From: Emergomyces orientalis
Taxonomy: Eukaryota; Ascomycota; Eurotiomycetes; Onygenales; Ajellomycetaceae
Length of the DNA: 64,000 bases
Direction: 5' to 3'
Assembly (NCBI GenBank): GCA_002110485.1
Contig: MOWL01000005.1
Location: forward strand, 434,001 to 498,000
This document shows, one piece after another, positions 22,801-32,492 of the stretch. A model generated the notes under the pieces. It was not told where the DNA came from. It worked only from the letters and a program-made list of their open reading frames with translations, and made no database searches. Made by a program: the position numbers and the translations under genes. Every line of letters starts with the position of its first letter. Position 1 is the first letter of the stretch.

Positions 22801-25800
22801 CACTAGTGTTGATATTGATGTGGCAGAGACTCATTCTGTAAAATCAGTCGAAGCCAACGAACGACTTTCACTGAAGGGTCTGAAACCCGCCTCAGCAGCC
22901 TACACAACCAATTTTGACATTTTCCCCCTCCCGGTTGGTACCTTCTTTCATTCATCAACGTTCGTTGGAAGTGGAGATTTTTCGCGCTCCATGAAACTCT
23001 CATCCCGTAACCTAGCCCATGATAGTGGCCGTGCTCTGATTCAATACGCCGATCAAACGTATCAATGGGGCCCATGGAACGAGACTGTATCCTCGGAGCT
23101 TGGTCTTTTGCTAGATACCGTTTTAGAAATGGCCAGAAAATACGAATGCTCAAATGGGAGCTTTACTCACGATTCAGCCGCGAAAATAGGCCGAACGCTA
23201 GATACCTTCCGATCTATTATTACTTACGTGAATGACAAACTTTACTTTATGGACCCAGTCGATAGATCAATGTTTGTTGATAGATGCATAGTACTTCTAT
23301 CAAAAGTTTCGGATACGTTGCCGTTTTCAGCGACAGACAATCTCTCCAATTCCCCGGCAGCTACACAATTCCGGATGAGATTAGAAGTGTTAACCTATGT
23401 TTTTGCTAACCAAATACGCCAAATTGCATCTCATGAGCGGGTTCAACCGACCAAATATTTTGAGATTGTTGGCATGATGACGACAGTTCAAAATCGAATC
23501 TTGCAAACTGTGTTAAGCGACAAAGGGTTAACAGATATCAGGCAGTTTCTGGAAGACGTTAAATGGTTACATAAGCGAGAATCTGGAATCAAAGGCGATT
23601 ACCCTTCCGTAGAGGCATTTGTCGTTGTTCAGAAGATATGTTATACCGACCCGATGCTTCGTGGTACGAACGAAGACCTTCTGTCCCAGGCAGTTTTGCC
23701 TCCATCAACCTCGCATTTACCAAATGACGCCCGTGAACTGGAGAAATTATGGCACGGGGTATTTATGACACTTCCGCTTTATGAATTCGACGAACTGGGA
23801 ATTTTTCATCCGGGGCAACGATTTAAAGAAACTTTCGACCAGTGGCAGACGGTCAAACGCTTGGTATCGCCCGTCTTTGATGCTTCTGCACTTCCTTCAA
23901 AAACGTCCTCTCCCGCCTTCAACAATTACTGTCGGGCACTATTCCACCGTTGTTTTTACTTGATGGATAGTTGGGGCTGGCGTCACAGCAAAATTATGCT
24001 AGATACACTCTTCGATTTTTTCGCGAAGAACTCTCTTCACAACCTAAACCAAGAGCAATGCTTCGGCTCACCAAGTTTTCTAGACGAACTCGATCGACAC
24101 CCTACCATAGAGATGGAACCTAGGGACAGCTGTTTCCATATTCTGTTGAAGACTATAGCCCTCGGCCTCAAAAAGATGACTGATCTGTACGATAAAAAAA
24201 AGATCCGAAATTTTGCCTGGCGCCTGTTACCAAACCACGGCCGAGAGTATCCAAAAGACCAGCCTCTTCGCATAGAGGATCTTGACGCACTTAGAAATCA
24301 CCACGATCTTCTGTGTACTCTGTACTGGGCTACCCCTGACACCTGTCGACCACGAGTTGAAACTATTCGTGACCTTGTACATCCGGCTACGGCTCATAAG
24401 GAAGTGTGCACCATTAATATCCATTCCTGGTTGAGATTGGTTAGATTCAAATTATCCACCGACGAAGACACCGCAGGATTAGTACCCTTTGCCGATTGGC
24501 ATGCTTCCTTTGTTGTTGACATGTTGCAACAGCACTCCCATGCCCGGACTGATATAGAAGCCCAGGTCGCTTCAAACTCGCTGTTTTCTCGCCAAGCCGT
24601 CGAAAAGGCTGTCATTGATTACCAACAGCCAATAGAATCCCTCTTAGGCAATGCCTTGGTCAATTTGAAAATTGCAATTGATGCTGCAAAGGCCCCCGAT
24701 CAAGCCAAGGTTTTACTAGAAAAACTTCCTATCGCCAGATTACTTGAGCTTTTCAACCCTAGGGTCGCTCGCTTACATTCACTCATTTGTAAAACGCTAG
24801 ATGTCGTGCTAGCTTACGCAAACACGAACATGAAATCCCAGGCATCAACGGAGCCTACTGAGACAAGTGATGATAGCCAGGAGTTTGAGGGTTGGGCAGT
24901 GCTCGCGGAGTTGTGTGAGCAAGAAGTGAGAGCAGCCAGGACAACCCCTCCTGTTGAGCATTTGAATAACATTATTCGCCCTGCGTTATCTCGATTCCTG
25001 TCCACCTGCTACGGAGAAGACCAAGCTCCCGACGACATTGTGCTTCTCAAAATCGTTGATTCCTGGTCGTCGGTCGCCTATACTCTTGTGAGCCACGGCT
25101 TGCGAGAATGGAGCAGCTATATCAATCAGTACAGTGAAGACTCATGGGCTTCGTTACGAGCCACGGACCAAACACGAAAATTTTTGCCTTATTTTCTCGC
25201 AGGTTTGATCGAAAAAGACGCGGCATTCTATGCAGAAAACCAACACCAGATATTGAACCACTGGATCGAATGCATTGCTGAGAGGGCGTCAATGCTCAAG
25301 TATCAGCACTTTTTGACTAAATCCATCATGAACGCGGATGGCTCAAATGCGCTACTAAAGAATCTCCCTTTCTCGAAAAATCCGTCAAAGGATCGATACG
25401 AGATTACTCTACTGGAGTTTTCTCAGAGGAGATTATCACTTATCTCATGCATTCTTTCTAACATGCGGGAACATCTTTCTGACGCTGAAGATCTCGGTAC
25501 ACATGACTTGCAAAATACTAGGAGTCGGTACCGCGGGCACATCGAAACTCTGATGAGCGCGATGAAATCTAAATATAGTGAACTGGGTAGTGTTAACTCC
25601 TCAGTACATTCCTCATACGTGCATTTTGTACATCAAGTCGTTGCATTTCTCCAGCAACACTCACAGAGGATATGCCCAATTGACCCCTTTTTCACAAATC
25701 CAAGCACTTTTCCCCTTCCTGCGGATGATCCTAACTATATTGTCGGCAAGTTGAAGGGTTATGCAGTTCGGCTCACATCTAGCAAAGTTGCGAACGAACT

Positions 25801-26662
25801 CTTTACCTTCCTTCAGCATGTATCTGAACGAGCAGCGGTTGATGGCCAACAGGCTTACCTAGTTGATCAGCTCTACTCTGTCATGGCAGAGCCCAATGTG
25901 CCGGGCGAACGCTACCAATCCACCATCCTTCGGTTCTTGCTCCATTGCATTCTCCCAGCTTATGTGGAAATATGTCTCATTGCTCCTGGGGCATGGATCT
26001 TAGTGCGTCCGCTCCTGCGGTCCCTAACGCGGATATTAATGGGCTCTATTCTTTTTATCAACACCTGCGATATCAATAGCATTTCCACCTTTGTGGGAGC
26101 CATGGTCTGCTACTTTGAAGCAGTTGATAACGCTCTCCGCCTTCTGGTCGACCATCCCGGTCTACTCGACGAGCCCCATATCCTCCTTACCGTCACTTCC
26201 ATCCTCGAAACAATCATCACATCACTCCCCGCCATCGACTACCTCGATCGAATTTCGAGCCAAGCGGCCACCCTTGTCGCATATGTAGATATCTTTAAAC
26301 AATTTATGCTGTTCGCAGCATCCACCCTCCTAAACCCTGCGGACGCCATAGCCCCACAGACCCTCGACCTGGTTCTCACTGAAAACACCCAAAAAACTAA
26401 TGACCCTCCTTCACCACCACACTTTTTTGCAGATGCTCGCAACTTCGCTGCTCGTGGCCTGAAATCCCGGTTCCAGGATGGTTGGTCTCTTCATAATGGG
26501 AAGTATTTCGTTCGCCCCGAACATAACCAGCAGGTAAAAGAGGTCGCCGTTAACGAACCCGCCAGCAAATCAATAAATATCGCAAAAGAGGCGTTTATAA
26601 AAATTGTTGAGGTATATTTCGGGACTATGGAAGGGTTGGAGACATTTTCTTCGTCGTTTTAG
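19826..26662 (+). CDS. Mms22/Mus7-family replication-repair scaffold protein
   Basis: 2278 residues in one uninterrupted exon. Mms22 (S. cerevisiae) and Mus7 (S. pombe) work with the Rtt101/Cul4-type ubiquitin ligase at damaged replication forks. The start MELWRERGFVPDSDEDDDLE matches the W-R-E-x-G-(F/Y)-V-P-D-S-D signature at the N-terminus of this family, which fixes the ATG at 19826. The first 1000 residues are disordered and rich in Ser/Pro/Arg. The conserved domain begins near residue 1035 (PLPVGTFFHSSTFVGSGDFS) and continues as a large helical solenoid to the end, with QTYQWGPWNETVSSELGLLL an early block. It would act in the nucleus. A gene this long without introns stands out among its intron-rich neighbours. 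Confidence 0.88.
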   Translation: MELWRERGFVPDSDEDDDLESQQNSKLSEGTGKISKRGIFENEERIVENINAHGNQGDQVENGPESQIPLGSGDELLLETQPRYSLGQGAGKITESDIHGEEIITEDLHVHGTLGEQDQDPESQVVPQAFGIALSENDDLDEDPLQYNDGLSKYISRTELPSTTTGNATSSSDVIHRFPSSTARSSSPDELQFEEHFRPHTPAKNDSQLNYPKEDGGDDSEDSSLSPAQSNPQTPPSFRNPAPRRTLRGRKFINLHPYLADQVEYQRWCASNNIRPVRVAPADRDSNHQNESQGQEFVNENAPPSSSPAALFRFPPGSPSAGFKRRKLTQPARPLGNSPQTGSSRNNLIASSPTKLPPVSTSDTNDSSRKRRRIFHPCGDLRGNEPQETRQNQIQVVVDNRLLGTPPRETGRIFDVPLSSPSSGPKSPNNRLQRPAKFRFPRGYSPSPLVSPVIHKRQSPRNLDIIPIDDSLDLDLKSNSKTGGNLYPQSPLPPSTEDAEVEEMDRLEQTEDVEESEEYATVELQRLRRRIKGVLPASWPRLDLKQQQEKDRTAAEKARVSYLRNRRQSGKGVAQRISRNRSDSHNQKMRPNAFLTPDESSSDDEPTHTIQNSREILSELMDTDGPFANENADDIPEDNRIDYMLPPAPRKAKHRDLQQRRGLRSNQEKRSRAQASPMSRQRPQHQARITDSLKRSRVAAAPSKPRLPKLSILDAIDVKYQPVRKQPQFLRIAARQARSRRDHGRKSPTRTYLKLGTRRDTEDANKSLGEWKAGSLQQSKLTSNHAKERPRRPYENSVAEHNYIEPSENILHQVRTDAAHSMPRSDVELRSARSDQIRPPSELCPTAQEGSVNPPKPSRAQDRLGQRWTVRKGGYAISSLRRNAPRPAQLDISVTSINLGRASSFQRSLSALDSLYKTAASPLSRNTGLPLARFLKTNPLPQNTHPSPSNENSNSHGDVALSPEQCRKRQPCQRRKRPPRHIDVENVEDSQLTSVDIDVAETHSVKSVEANERLSLKGLKPASAAYTTNFDIFPLPVGTFFHSSTFVGSGDFSRSMKLSSRNLAHDSGRALIQYADQTYQWGPWNETVSSELGLLLDTVLEMARKYECSNGSFTHDSAAKIGRTLDTFRSIITYVNDKLYFMDPVDRSMFVDRCIVLLSKVSDTLPFSATDNLSNSPAATQFRMRLEVLTYVFANQIRQIASHERVQPTKYFEIVGMMTTVQNRILQTVLSDKGLTDIRQFLEDVKWLHKRESGIKGDYPSVEAFVVVQKICYTDPMLRGTNEDLLSQAVLPPSTSHLPNDARELEKLWHGVFMTLPLYEFDELGIFHPGQRFKETFDQWQTVKRLVSPVFDASALPSKTSSPAFNNYCRALFHRCFYLMDSWGWRHSKIMLDTLFDFFAKNSLHNLNQEQCFGSPSFLDELDRHPTIEMEPRDSCFHILLKTIALGLKKMTDLYDKKKIRNFAWRLLPNHGREYPKDQPLRIEDLDALRNHHDLLCTLYWATPDTCRPRVETIRDLVHPATAHKEVCTINIHSWLRLVRFKLSTDEDTAGLVPFADWHASFVVDMLQQHSHARTDIEAQVASNSLFSRQAVEKAVIDYQQPIESLLGNALVNLKIAIDAAKAPDQAKVLLEKLPIARLLELFNPRVARLHSLICKTLDVVLAYANTNMKSQASTEPTETSDDSQEFEGWAVLAELCEQEVRAARTTPPVEHLNNIIRPALSRFLSTCYGEDQAPDDIVLLKIVDSWSSVAYTLVSHGLREWSSYINQYSEDSWASLRATDQTRKFLPYFLAGLIEKDAAFYAENQHQILNHWIECIAERASMLKYQHFLTKSIMNADGSNALLKNLPFSKNPSKDRYEITLLEFSQRRLSLISCILSNMREHLSDAEDLGTHDLQNTRSRYRGHIETLMSAMKSKYSELGSVNSSVHSSYVHFVHQVVAFLQQHSQRICPIDPFFTNPSTFPLPADDPNYIVGKLKGYAVRLTSSKVANELFTFLQHVSERAAVDGQQAYLVDQLYSVMAEPNVPGERYQSTILRFLLHCILPAYVEICLIAPGAWILVRPLLRSLTRILMGSILFINTCDINSISTFVGAMVCYFEAVDNALRLLVDHPGLLDEPHILLTVTSILETIITSLPAIDYLDRISSQAATLVAYVDIFKQFMLFAASTLLNPADAIAPQTLDLVLTENTQKTNDPPSPPHFFADARNFAARGLKSRFQDGWSLHNGKYFVRPEHNQQVKEVAVNEPASKSINIAKEAFIKIVEVYFGTMEGLETFSSSF

Positions 26663-27272
26663 CGAATTAATGATTTTATGGCTACCATTGTGTGACTTGT
26701 ATATATTGATATAGATGCTGCAAACAAAAACTTACTTTACAGCGTACGGGGCGTTTTAGAGAGTGTGTGATTTTGCTTCGGTACTTAAAGTTCTCCTTTT
26801 CATCGCATTGGTCATTATGGATGGCATGAATTGTGATCTAGATAGAGATATATATATATATAACGGGCGAACCAATTTAAGCTCATTCTAGCTATGCTTA
26901 CCCAACATATATGCAATGATATAAATAATTTCCTTTCGGTAATTTCATGCACAGTGGAGGAAGCTATAAAACATATATTTGTTAAGATACATAAACCAAA
27001 CGCCTATGATAACTTCAACTACAATTCGAACAGAACGGGCATATTACAGAAAAACACTTCCAGTCTTACTGACAAACGCTCACAGCAACCACGTTTAAGA
27101 AACAAGACATGCTGAAGTGGAGATGATGGAATATTCATTAGACAGAGATGAGATGGAAAGAAACAGTTTACCTGAAAAGATATGCCCCCAACCCAACGCA
27201 CTATGCACTATGCAACAGGCAAAGTCAAAAATGGTACAAACCGCTGTGAGCTGCTCGTCATCGTCGCCGCCG

Positions 27273-27311
<39 letters not shown>

Positions 27312-27442
27312 CTCATGCGTTTGATGCAGATATGTATGCAAATGGAAACGGCGGAAAACAGACCACCATGGAAAAGAACATAAATTCAAACCATCTGCAA
27401 TCCTTTGCCCCCAAACCTTATCCACTTCTATCTCTCCATAAA
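26663..27442. other. Convergent intergenic region with a TCA microsatellite
   Basis: 3' flanks of MMS22 and the Gag1-like gene. It includes a short TA tract near 26848-26862 and the TCA repeat listed separately. No gene is supported. Confidence 0.5.
27272..27312 (+). repeat. (TCA)n trinucleotide microsatellite
   Basis: About 13 perfect TCA units, preceded by related TCG/CCG triplets. It reads as poly-Ser, poly-Ile/His or poly-Asp in short shadow frames but lies between genes, downstream of the Gag1-like stop codon. Confidence 0.85.
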
Positions 27443-28810
27443 CTAATGTGCCTCAGCAACTTCACTCGGTGCAGCACCCGATGCAGTCGGTGAACCTGCA
27501 CCCGCACCCGCACCAGCACCTCCATGACTCCCGCCACGAATATGAAAGCGGCGACCAGAATGGATACCTGAGAGCCCCAAAACCTTCTTCACGGCCCCTG
27601 TAACACTAGAACCACTCAGCCGTCTCGATTTCCCCGAGTCTTCGGTGGGCGGGTTATTTACTGTCCGTTTCTTTTTCACGACAGGCACGTCCTGGGTGAC
27701 AGTTGGTTTTGGTGGCCATTCACCGTCCGCCTTCCAGCCCTGCACTAGGGCCTTGGTCACGTCTGAGAGGTTTATGGGTATAGCCGGTGTTAGGGATTGG
27801 ATGACGACTTTGCTGTAGATGGAAGGGTATATGGAGGGCTTTATGGAGGCTCGGACAGGGTTTGTGATTGGGAGGAGGGGTTCCACAACGGGGATTAGGG
27901 GCTCTTCAGAGTCTGGAAAATGTGGTTGGTTGGCGTCGGTGTTGTAGTTGTCATCGACACTGATGTGTGAAATGGCTTCCCGGATGCCCATATCTCCTAG
28001 TGAATCACTAGGTGAAAGGTTCCGAGCATTTGCTACCCGTGGAGCTTTCGCGGACGAGGAAGACAAAGGTCTCGAGGAAGAATCAGCTTGCCCTGTGGAA
28101 TTCGGAGAAACCATTTCCACATCCTCGCTTTCTTCGTAGATACGGCTCCCAGTACCACTCCCCTCGCTGCTCCCGGATGTGCACATAATAGCTCCATCTC
28201 CCCGACTGCCTGCCGCCGATGAGGGAAACCTAGCCCCCGTCCACGCATCCCGTCTCTCCATCCATATCCTCAACCCTTCATTCCATGCCAATTCCTCCTC
28301 CACTATCCTCCTCCGCTTCCTCTTCCTCTCCAAAATGCTATCTTCCACCGCATCCGGCGACTCAAACCTGTAGGGGTCACTAGTCGTAGACGTAGCTGCA
28401 ACTAGGCTACCCTGTCCTGGACCTATTACCCCTATCCCTACACCTCCGCCACTCTCCGAACAAGAGCTATCCTGTTCCCGCTCCCGCCATTCGCGCACCT
28501 CGCGGGCACATATTTGAATTGCTCCATCCGAGGTTCCGCGCGGCATAGGTGATTGCGGCTGTGACAGCATATGCACGTTCTTGGACTCCGACGCGGGAGA
28601 ACTAGACCGGCGTTCGTAACTCCAGTCATCCCGGATGGTTTCGAGGAGGTAACGCTTTGCAGATTTTATGGCCGCTTCGCGCGTCTCGAGGGATTCGGCT
28701 GCTCCATGTGCGCCATCACTGGGGGCGGGGCGGGGTTTGCGATGTAACGAGGCAAAAACGGTCGAGGTATGGGAGTGAGAAGGGGGTCCGTCTAGTTGTG
28801 TCGGGTCCAT
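27443..28810 (-). CDS. Gag1-like clamp domain (DUF4050) protein
   Basis: 455 residues in one exon. Two conserved blocks of the Gag1-like clamp domain are visible: EEELAWNEGLRIWMERRDAW near residue 175, and late in the protein IYSKVVIQSLTPAIPINLSD followed by VTKALVQGWKADGEWPPKP. The rest is low-complexity Ser/Pro/Gly-rich sequence, including alternating Gly-Ala near the C-terminus. The N-terminus carries AAIKSAKRYLLETIRDDWSY, also conserved in such proteins. Function in filamentous fungi is not established; S. pombe Gag1 is linked to amino-acid signalling and arrestin/ubiquitin pathways. Converges on MMS22. Confidence 0.75.
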   Translation of the reverse strand: MDPTQLDGPPSHSHTSTVFASLHRKPRPAPSDGAHGAAESLETREAAIKSAKRYLLETIRDDWSYERRSSSPASESKNVHMLSQPQSPMPRGTSDGAIQICAREVREWREREQDSSCSESGGGVGIGVIGPGQGSLVAATSTTSDPYRFESPDAVEDSILERKRKRRRIVEEELAWNEGLRIWMERRDAWTGARFPSSAAGSRGDGAIMCTSGSSEGSGTGSRIYEESEDVEMVSPNSTGQADSSSRPLSSSSAKAPRVANARNLSPSDSLGDMGIREAISHISVDDNYNTDANQPHFPDSEEPLIPVVEPLLPITNPVRASIKPSIYPSIYSKVVIQSLTPAIPINLSDVTKALVQGWKADGEWPPKPTVTQDVPVVKKKRTVNNPPTEDSGKSRRLSGSSVTGAVKKVLGLSGIHSGRRFHIRGGSHGGAGAGAGAGSPTASGAAPSEVAEAH

Positions 28811-29564
28811 TTGGTCCCCTTTATGATTCTTCTATTCGTTTGTATTGTGTCACGAGTGTCTAGGTGTCACTTTTGAACCTGTCCTGAGACATGGACGCAG
28901 CCTGAACTGGAAGTTGTGAGTGGCCAGGGGTGGATGAATTACAGGATTTTGCAGAAGGTTTTGAGGTTCTGCTGGTTTGTAGAAGTTTCGTTACGTCGTT
29001 GTTACTCCATAAATTGTGGTCAGTTCACAGGGGAACCCTTGATCACTTTGCTGGGTTCATGTCTTCTGCGTGAATTAGAGTGTCTGTCTATATCGGAAAT
29101 TTCAGTTCTTTCGAATGTTCCAAGGTTTCATCGCGTTTTCCCCCGCAAAAAAAAAAAAAAAACTACAAAAAAAAAAAAACAAACACGAAAAGCCTATTTA
29201 TACTGTTCACATGACCCCCCACCAAGGGCTTCTGGAATCGCGTGACACCAAAATGCGTATGAAGTACAAATCGCGGCGGACAAATACGAATGTATGAAGG
29301 AAATAATGCAATTCAACTATCATACTTCGGACTCGAGAAAATAAAATAGAAATAGGAAGCTAGAAGTACATGTCTATCATTAAATGTTACAAAGAGGATT
29401 CTATATGTATGCACCAGGGAATGAAAAGAAAAACTATTTGTAGCCAAAACCCACTGACAGCATAACAAAACAAAAAGTAAAATATACCCACCAAAATATA
29501 TTCATGGGTGTATATCAAGGAATAGCCCTCGTTTTCCTTCCTGACTCTCTTGGCATCCTATCAA
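28811..29564. other. Intergenic region with A-rich runs
   Basis: 754 bp between the Gag1-like start and the 3' end of the AAA ATPase gene (both minus strand). Poly-A runs lie at 29146-29161 and 29168-29180. No gene is supported. Confidence 0.45.
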
Positions 29565-32492
29565 TCAATTTCTCACCCGCCCGGTCTCCGTGTTCTTTTG
29601 TGCTTCGCCAGGAGCTGCAAATCCCCACCCAGAACTCTTCTTGCGCCGCCCCTTGCGGTCTCCATATTTCTCGTCAAACTTCTTTATGGCGGAGAGAGAC
29701 GACATATCCTCACTGATCGATGCACTGATCTCCTCCATGGCGCGCTCGAAATGGGCTTTGGAAAGGGTTCGTCGTTCAGGATACTTGTATGGCTCTTCGC
29801 CTGTATGACGAGCGGCGAGCTCATTCTCCTCTCTGACGCATGCTAGCGCTGCTGCAACGCACATGTTTTTCAGGTCTGAACCTGAGTAGAGGGGTGTTCG
29901 GCTGGCTAGTTCGGCTAGATCCACTGATGGATCCACTTGCTCCTCCTTAAGGTGGATCTTTAGGATTGATAAACGGTCACTCTCGGTGGGTAGGTCTACG
30001 AGGAGTCGACGTGGAAGGCGTCGTAGGACGGCGTCGTCAAGGTCGAAGGGGCGATTCGTGGCTACCATGATGAAGGCAGAGAGCTCGTTCATGCCATCCC
30101 ATTCTCTTAGGAATTGATTTATCAATTCTCGATGTGTCGTTCGACTGCTGGCTGCAACTCGCGAACCAAAAATAGCATCCGCCTCATCGATGAAAACGAC
30201 ACAGGGACTGAGCTTCTTAGCTAGAGTGAAGATGGCTTTCACGTTCTTCTCCCCTTCTCCAACGTACATGTCATACACTTCGGAGCCGCTCACTTCAAGC
30301 ACAGTGGCACCACTTTGTCGGGCGACGGCTTTGGCTAGCATTGTTTTCCCTGTTCCTGGCGGACCATAGAGGAGTAAACCAGGGATTTTATCGGTAGAGA
30401 GGACTCCATATGTAAAAGCATCAGGTCTAATGAGTGAGAGAGAAGTGAGCGTTTTGAGAGCCTCGATTGTATCCGCAGGCGCATGGACATCGTCGAAAGT
30501 TGTGCGGATACTTTCAGCATCGACCACGCCGTTAAGTAGCTTCTTTTCATGAGTGTTACATGTCTTTCGTAGCTGCTTCAAGCGGCTTTCCCGGTCCGGC
30601 TCGTTTTGCGTTGCTTTCACCTTGGGATACCTCTCAGCCATCCAGTCTCCCTTGGCCCGATCACTCTTTTCTACAAGGTCAATGCTGCGTTGTAATTGCT
30701 GGAGGTCGAGTTTGCCAGGACTTTTCACACTACCTAGCGCAAGTGAAACAACACGATGGACACGGTCAAAGGACCAGTATCCATCATCAAGACCAGAACT
30801 TTCTATGGCAGCAGTATCCAAGGGCCAGGTTGGACTGCGGAGGAGGCTTGTGTCTGCTAGTTGCGGGTCGTTTAATCTAACCCTCATCATATTCTGCAGA
30901 TGGCGCACGTTGATCTCAAGGGTTCTTCGCTTCAGGTCTTCTGAGAATACTTTTTCAACTGCCAGCGAGTTCATTGCAGGTGTGACAACAATTGTTCTGG
31001 CAAACTCGTCGTTGAAATCTCTCTGCACAAGTTTGGGATACGACTTCCCGAGAGGATATTCCGGCTTCTTCCCGGAGACTGTGCCGATGATTATAACCCT
31101 CTGTCCTTCCCGTCTCTTGGTCTGAACCGCTCGGTGGAGAAGGGGGAGGAATACGGATCCACTGCGGGTGTTTTGTATATCTTTGTAATCTTGGACTTGA
31201 ATGATAAGATCCGGTCGGGATGTAGTAGTCTGAGTTGGCTCGGGGATTGGCTCGGGGATTGGCTCGGGAGCTGACTCGGATGCTTTCTCCTCGTCAGGGG
31301 TGGGTGGAGGCTTATGTTGGTGCTTGCGGGGGATGGAAAGGAGTTCATTCGCAATGCGTAGACATCTGAGCTCTTCCTTGGACTCTAAGTCTTCGCGTTG
31401 AGGACGTGGAATAAATACCTTAGCCATACCTACTGACCCCCGACCGCCAAAGAGGTTTTGCAGAAACTCCGAGCCACGGCTACCTGAGAAGGGAATTGTT
31501 CGGGTAAATGGGGATTCACGATCTTGTCTTCGGCTGGGTATCATCTCAGGATCTTCTTCTTCTGCTGAAAGGCTTTCCTCTTCTTCTCCCTCTTCCATTT
31601 CTTCCTCGAGTTCTTTCGGGGTATACGCTTTCCTTGACTGGTAAACTTCATACCCCATGGTTGCAATAGAACTAGTGAAACCGGCCTCCGCTTGATCCTG
31701 TTCAGCGTAGAGCTCAGCAATGTCTTGCGCATTTAACGTTATTAGATTGGTCTTAAGGTTTGCCGCTAGCTTTTTAACAACAGCGTCGAGAAAGAAAATC
31801 CCCCCATCTCCGGGATAGTGCAGGACTAAATGTGATTTGGTCGCTGATGGTTCGTCGATGTATCGAGACGCTGGTAAATTGAGTCCCGCCCTAGCGGATG
31901 CGCATAGCTCGTCCCAGATGGCTCGAGGAAGGCGATAACGAGTGCTGGGGGTGGGTGGGCCGCCGGAACCGCCGTTATCACCACCCTCCCCACCTTGAGC
32001 CACCTTGTTCACCACTTCTTCTAGATCACGAGACCATGGCTCCAGCTCCACGTCGTGGCTTGTCGGTACAGCAATCTGGATGGTGGTATCTTGAGCTACA
32101 ACGTTTCGTTCACGGAACCATTCCGGAACGACAGCGGCGATGCGTGTCTGTTCTCGGGGTTTCCTATTCCTTGTCGCGCGGCGAAGAGCGGAACCATAAG
32201 GGCCTTGCGGTTTCCGGGGGGGACTGGGTGGTACTTCAGGCTTTTCCGTCTCTGCCTCTGCATTCTCTTTTGGAGAGTTCTGGCCTTCGACATCTTTATG
32301 GGTATTGGAGGTGTTGTTGCTTAGAGTGGGGTCGACGGAAGGAGGAGTGTCGTTAGGGTTAGAGCGGTAAGGCGATGAGGCATGAAAAGTGCGGGCAATA
32401 TAGGGGAGTCTTCGACGGCCAATGATCCGGCATGGCGCCCTCAGATATGCTCGATGGACTGACAGCAGCCGGCATTGGATGGATGAATGCAT
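29565..32492 (-). CDS. Mitochondrial AAA ATPase of the Msp1/ATAD1-spastin clade
   Basis: 975 residues, one exon. The N-terminus (MHSSIQCRLLSVHRAYLRAP, then RTFHASSPYRS) is a strong mitochondrial presequence. After a long variable region the AAA module starts near residue 670: Walker A GPPGTGKT (about 708), Walker B CVVFIDEADAIF, sensor MVATNRPFDLDDAVLRRLPR with the arginine finger, then a C-terminal helical lid. The module is closest in style to Msp1/ATAD1, which pull misplaced proteins out of the outer membrane, but here the protein is about three times longer and has an import signal, so a matrix or inner-membrane role is more likely. No protease domain is present, so it is not an FtsH-type protease. 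Substrate unknown. Confidence 0.85.
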   Translation of the reverse strand: MHSSIQCRLLSVHRAYLRAPCRIIGRRRLPYIARTFHASSPYRSNPNDTPPSVDPTLSNNTSNTHKDVEGQNSPKENAEAETEKPEVPPSPPRKPQGPYGSALRRATRNRKPREQTRIAAVVPEWFRERNVVAQDTTIQIAVPTSHDVELEPWSRDLEEVVNKVAQGGEGGDNGGSGGPPTPSTRYRLPRAIWDELCASARAGLNLPASRYIDEPSATKSHLVLHYPGDGGIFFLDAVVKKLAANLKTNLITLNAQDIAELYAEQDQAEAGFTSSIATMGYEVYQSRKAYTPKELEEEMEEGEEEESLSAEEEDPEMIPSRRQDRESPFTRTIPFSGSRGSEFLQNLFGGRGSVGMAKVFIPRPQREDLESKEELRCLRIANELLSIPRKHQHKPPPTPDEEKASESAPEPIPEPIPEPTQTTTSRPDLIIQVQDYKDIQNTRSGSVFLPLLHRAVQTKRREGQRVIIIGTVSGKKPEYPLGKSYPKLVQRDFNDEFARTIVVTPAMNSLAVEKVFSEDLKRRTLEINVRHLQNMMRVRLNDPQLADTSLLRSPTWPLDTAAIESSGLDDGYWSFDRVHRVVSLALGSVKSPGKLDLQQLQRSIDLVEKSDRAKGDWMAERYPKVKATQNEPDRESRLKQLRKTCNTHEKKLLNGVVDAESIRTTFDDVHAPADTIEALKTLTSLSLIRPDAFTYGVLSTDKIPGLLLYGPPGTGKTMLAKAVARQSGATVLEVSGSEVYDMYVGEGEKNVKAIFTLAKKLSPCVVFIDEADAIFGSRVAASSRTTHRELINQFLREWDGMNELSAFIMVATNRPFDLDDAVLRRLPRRLLVDLPTESDRLSILKIHLKEEQVDPSVDLAELASRTPLYSGSDLKNMCVAAALACVREENELAARHTGEEPYKYPERRTLSKAHFERAMEEISASISEDMSSLSAIKKFDEKYGDRKGRRKKSSGWGFAAPGEAQKNTETGRVRN

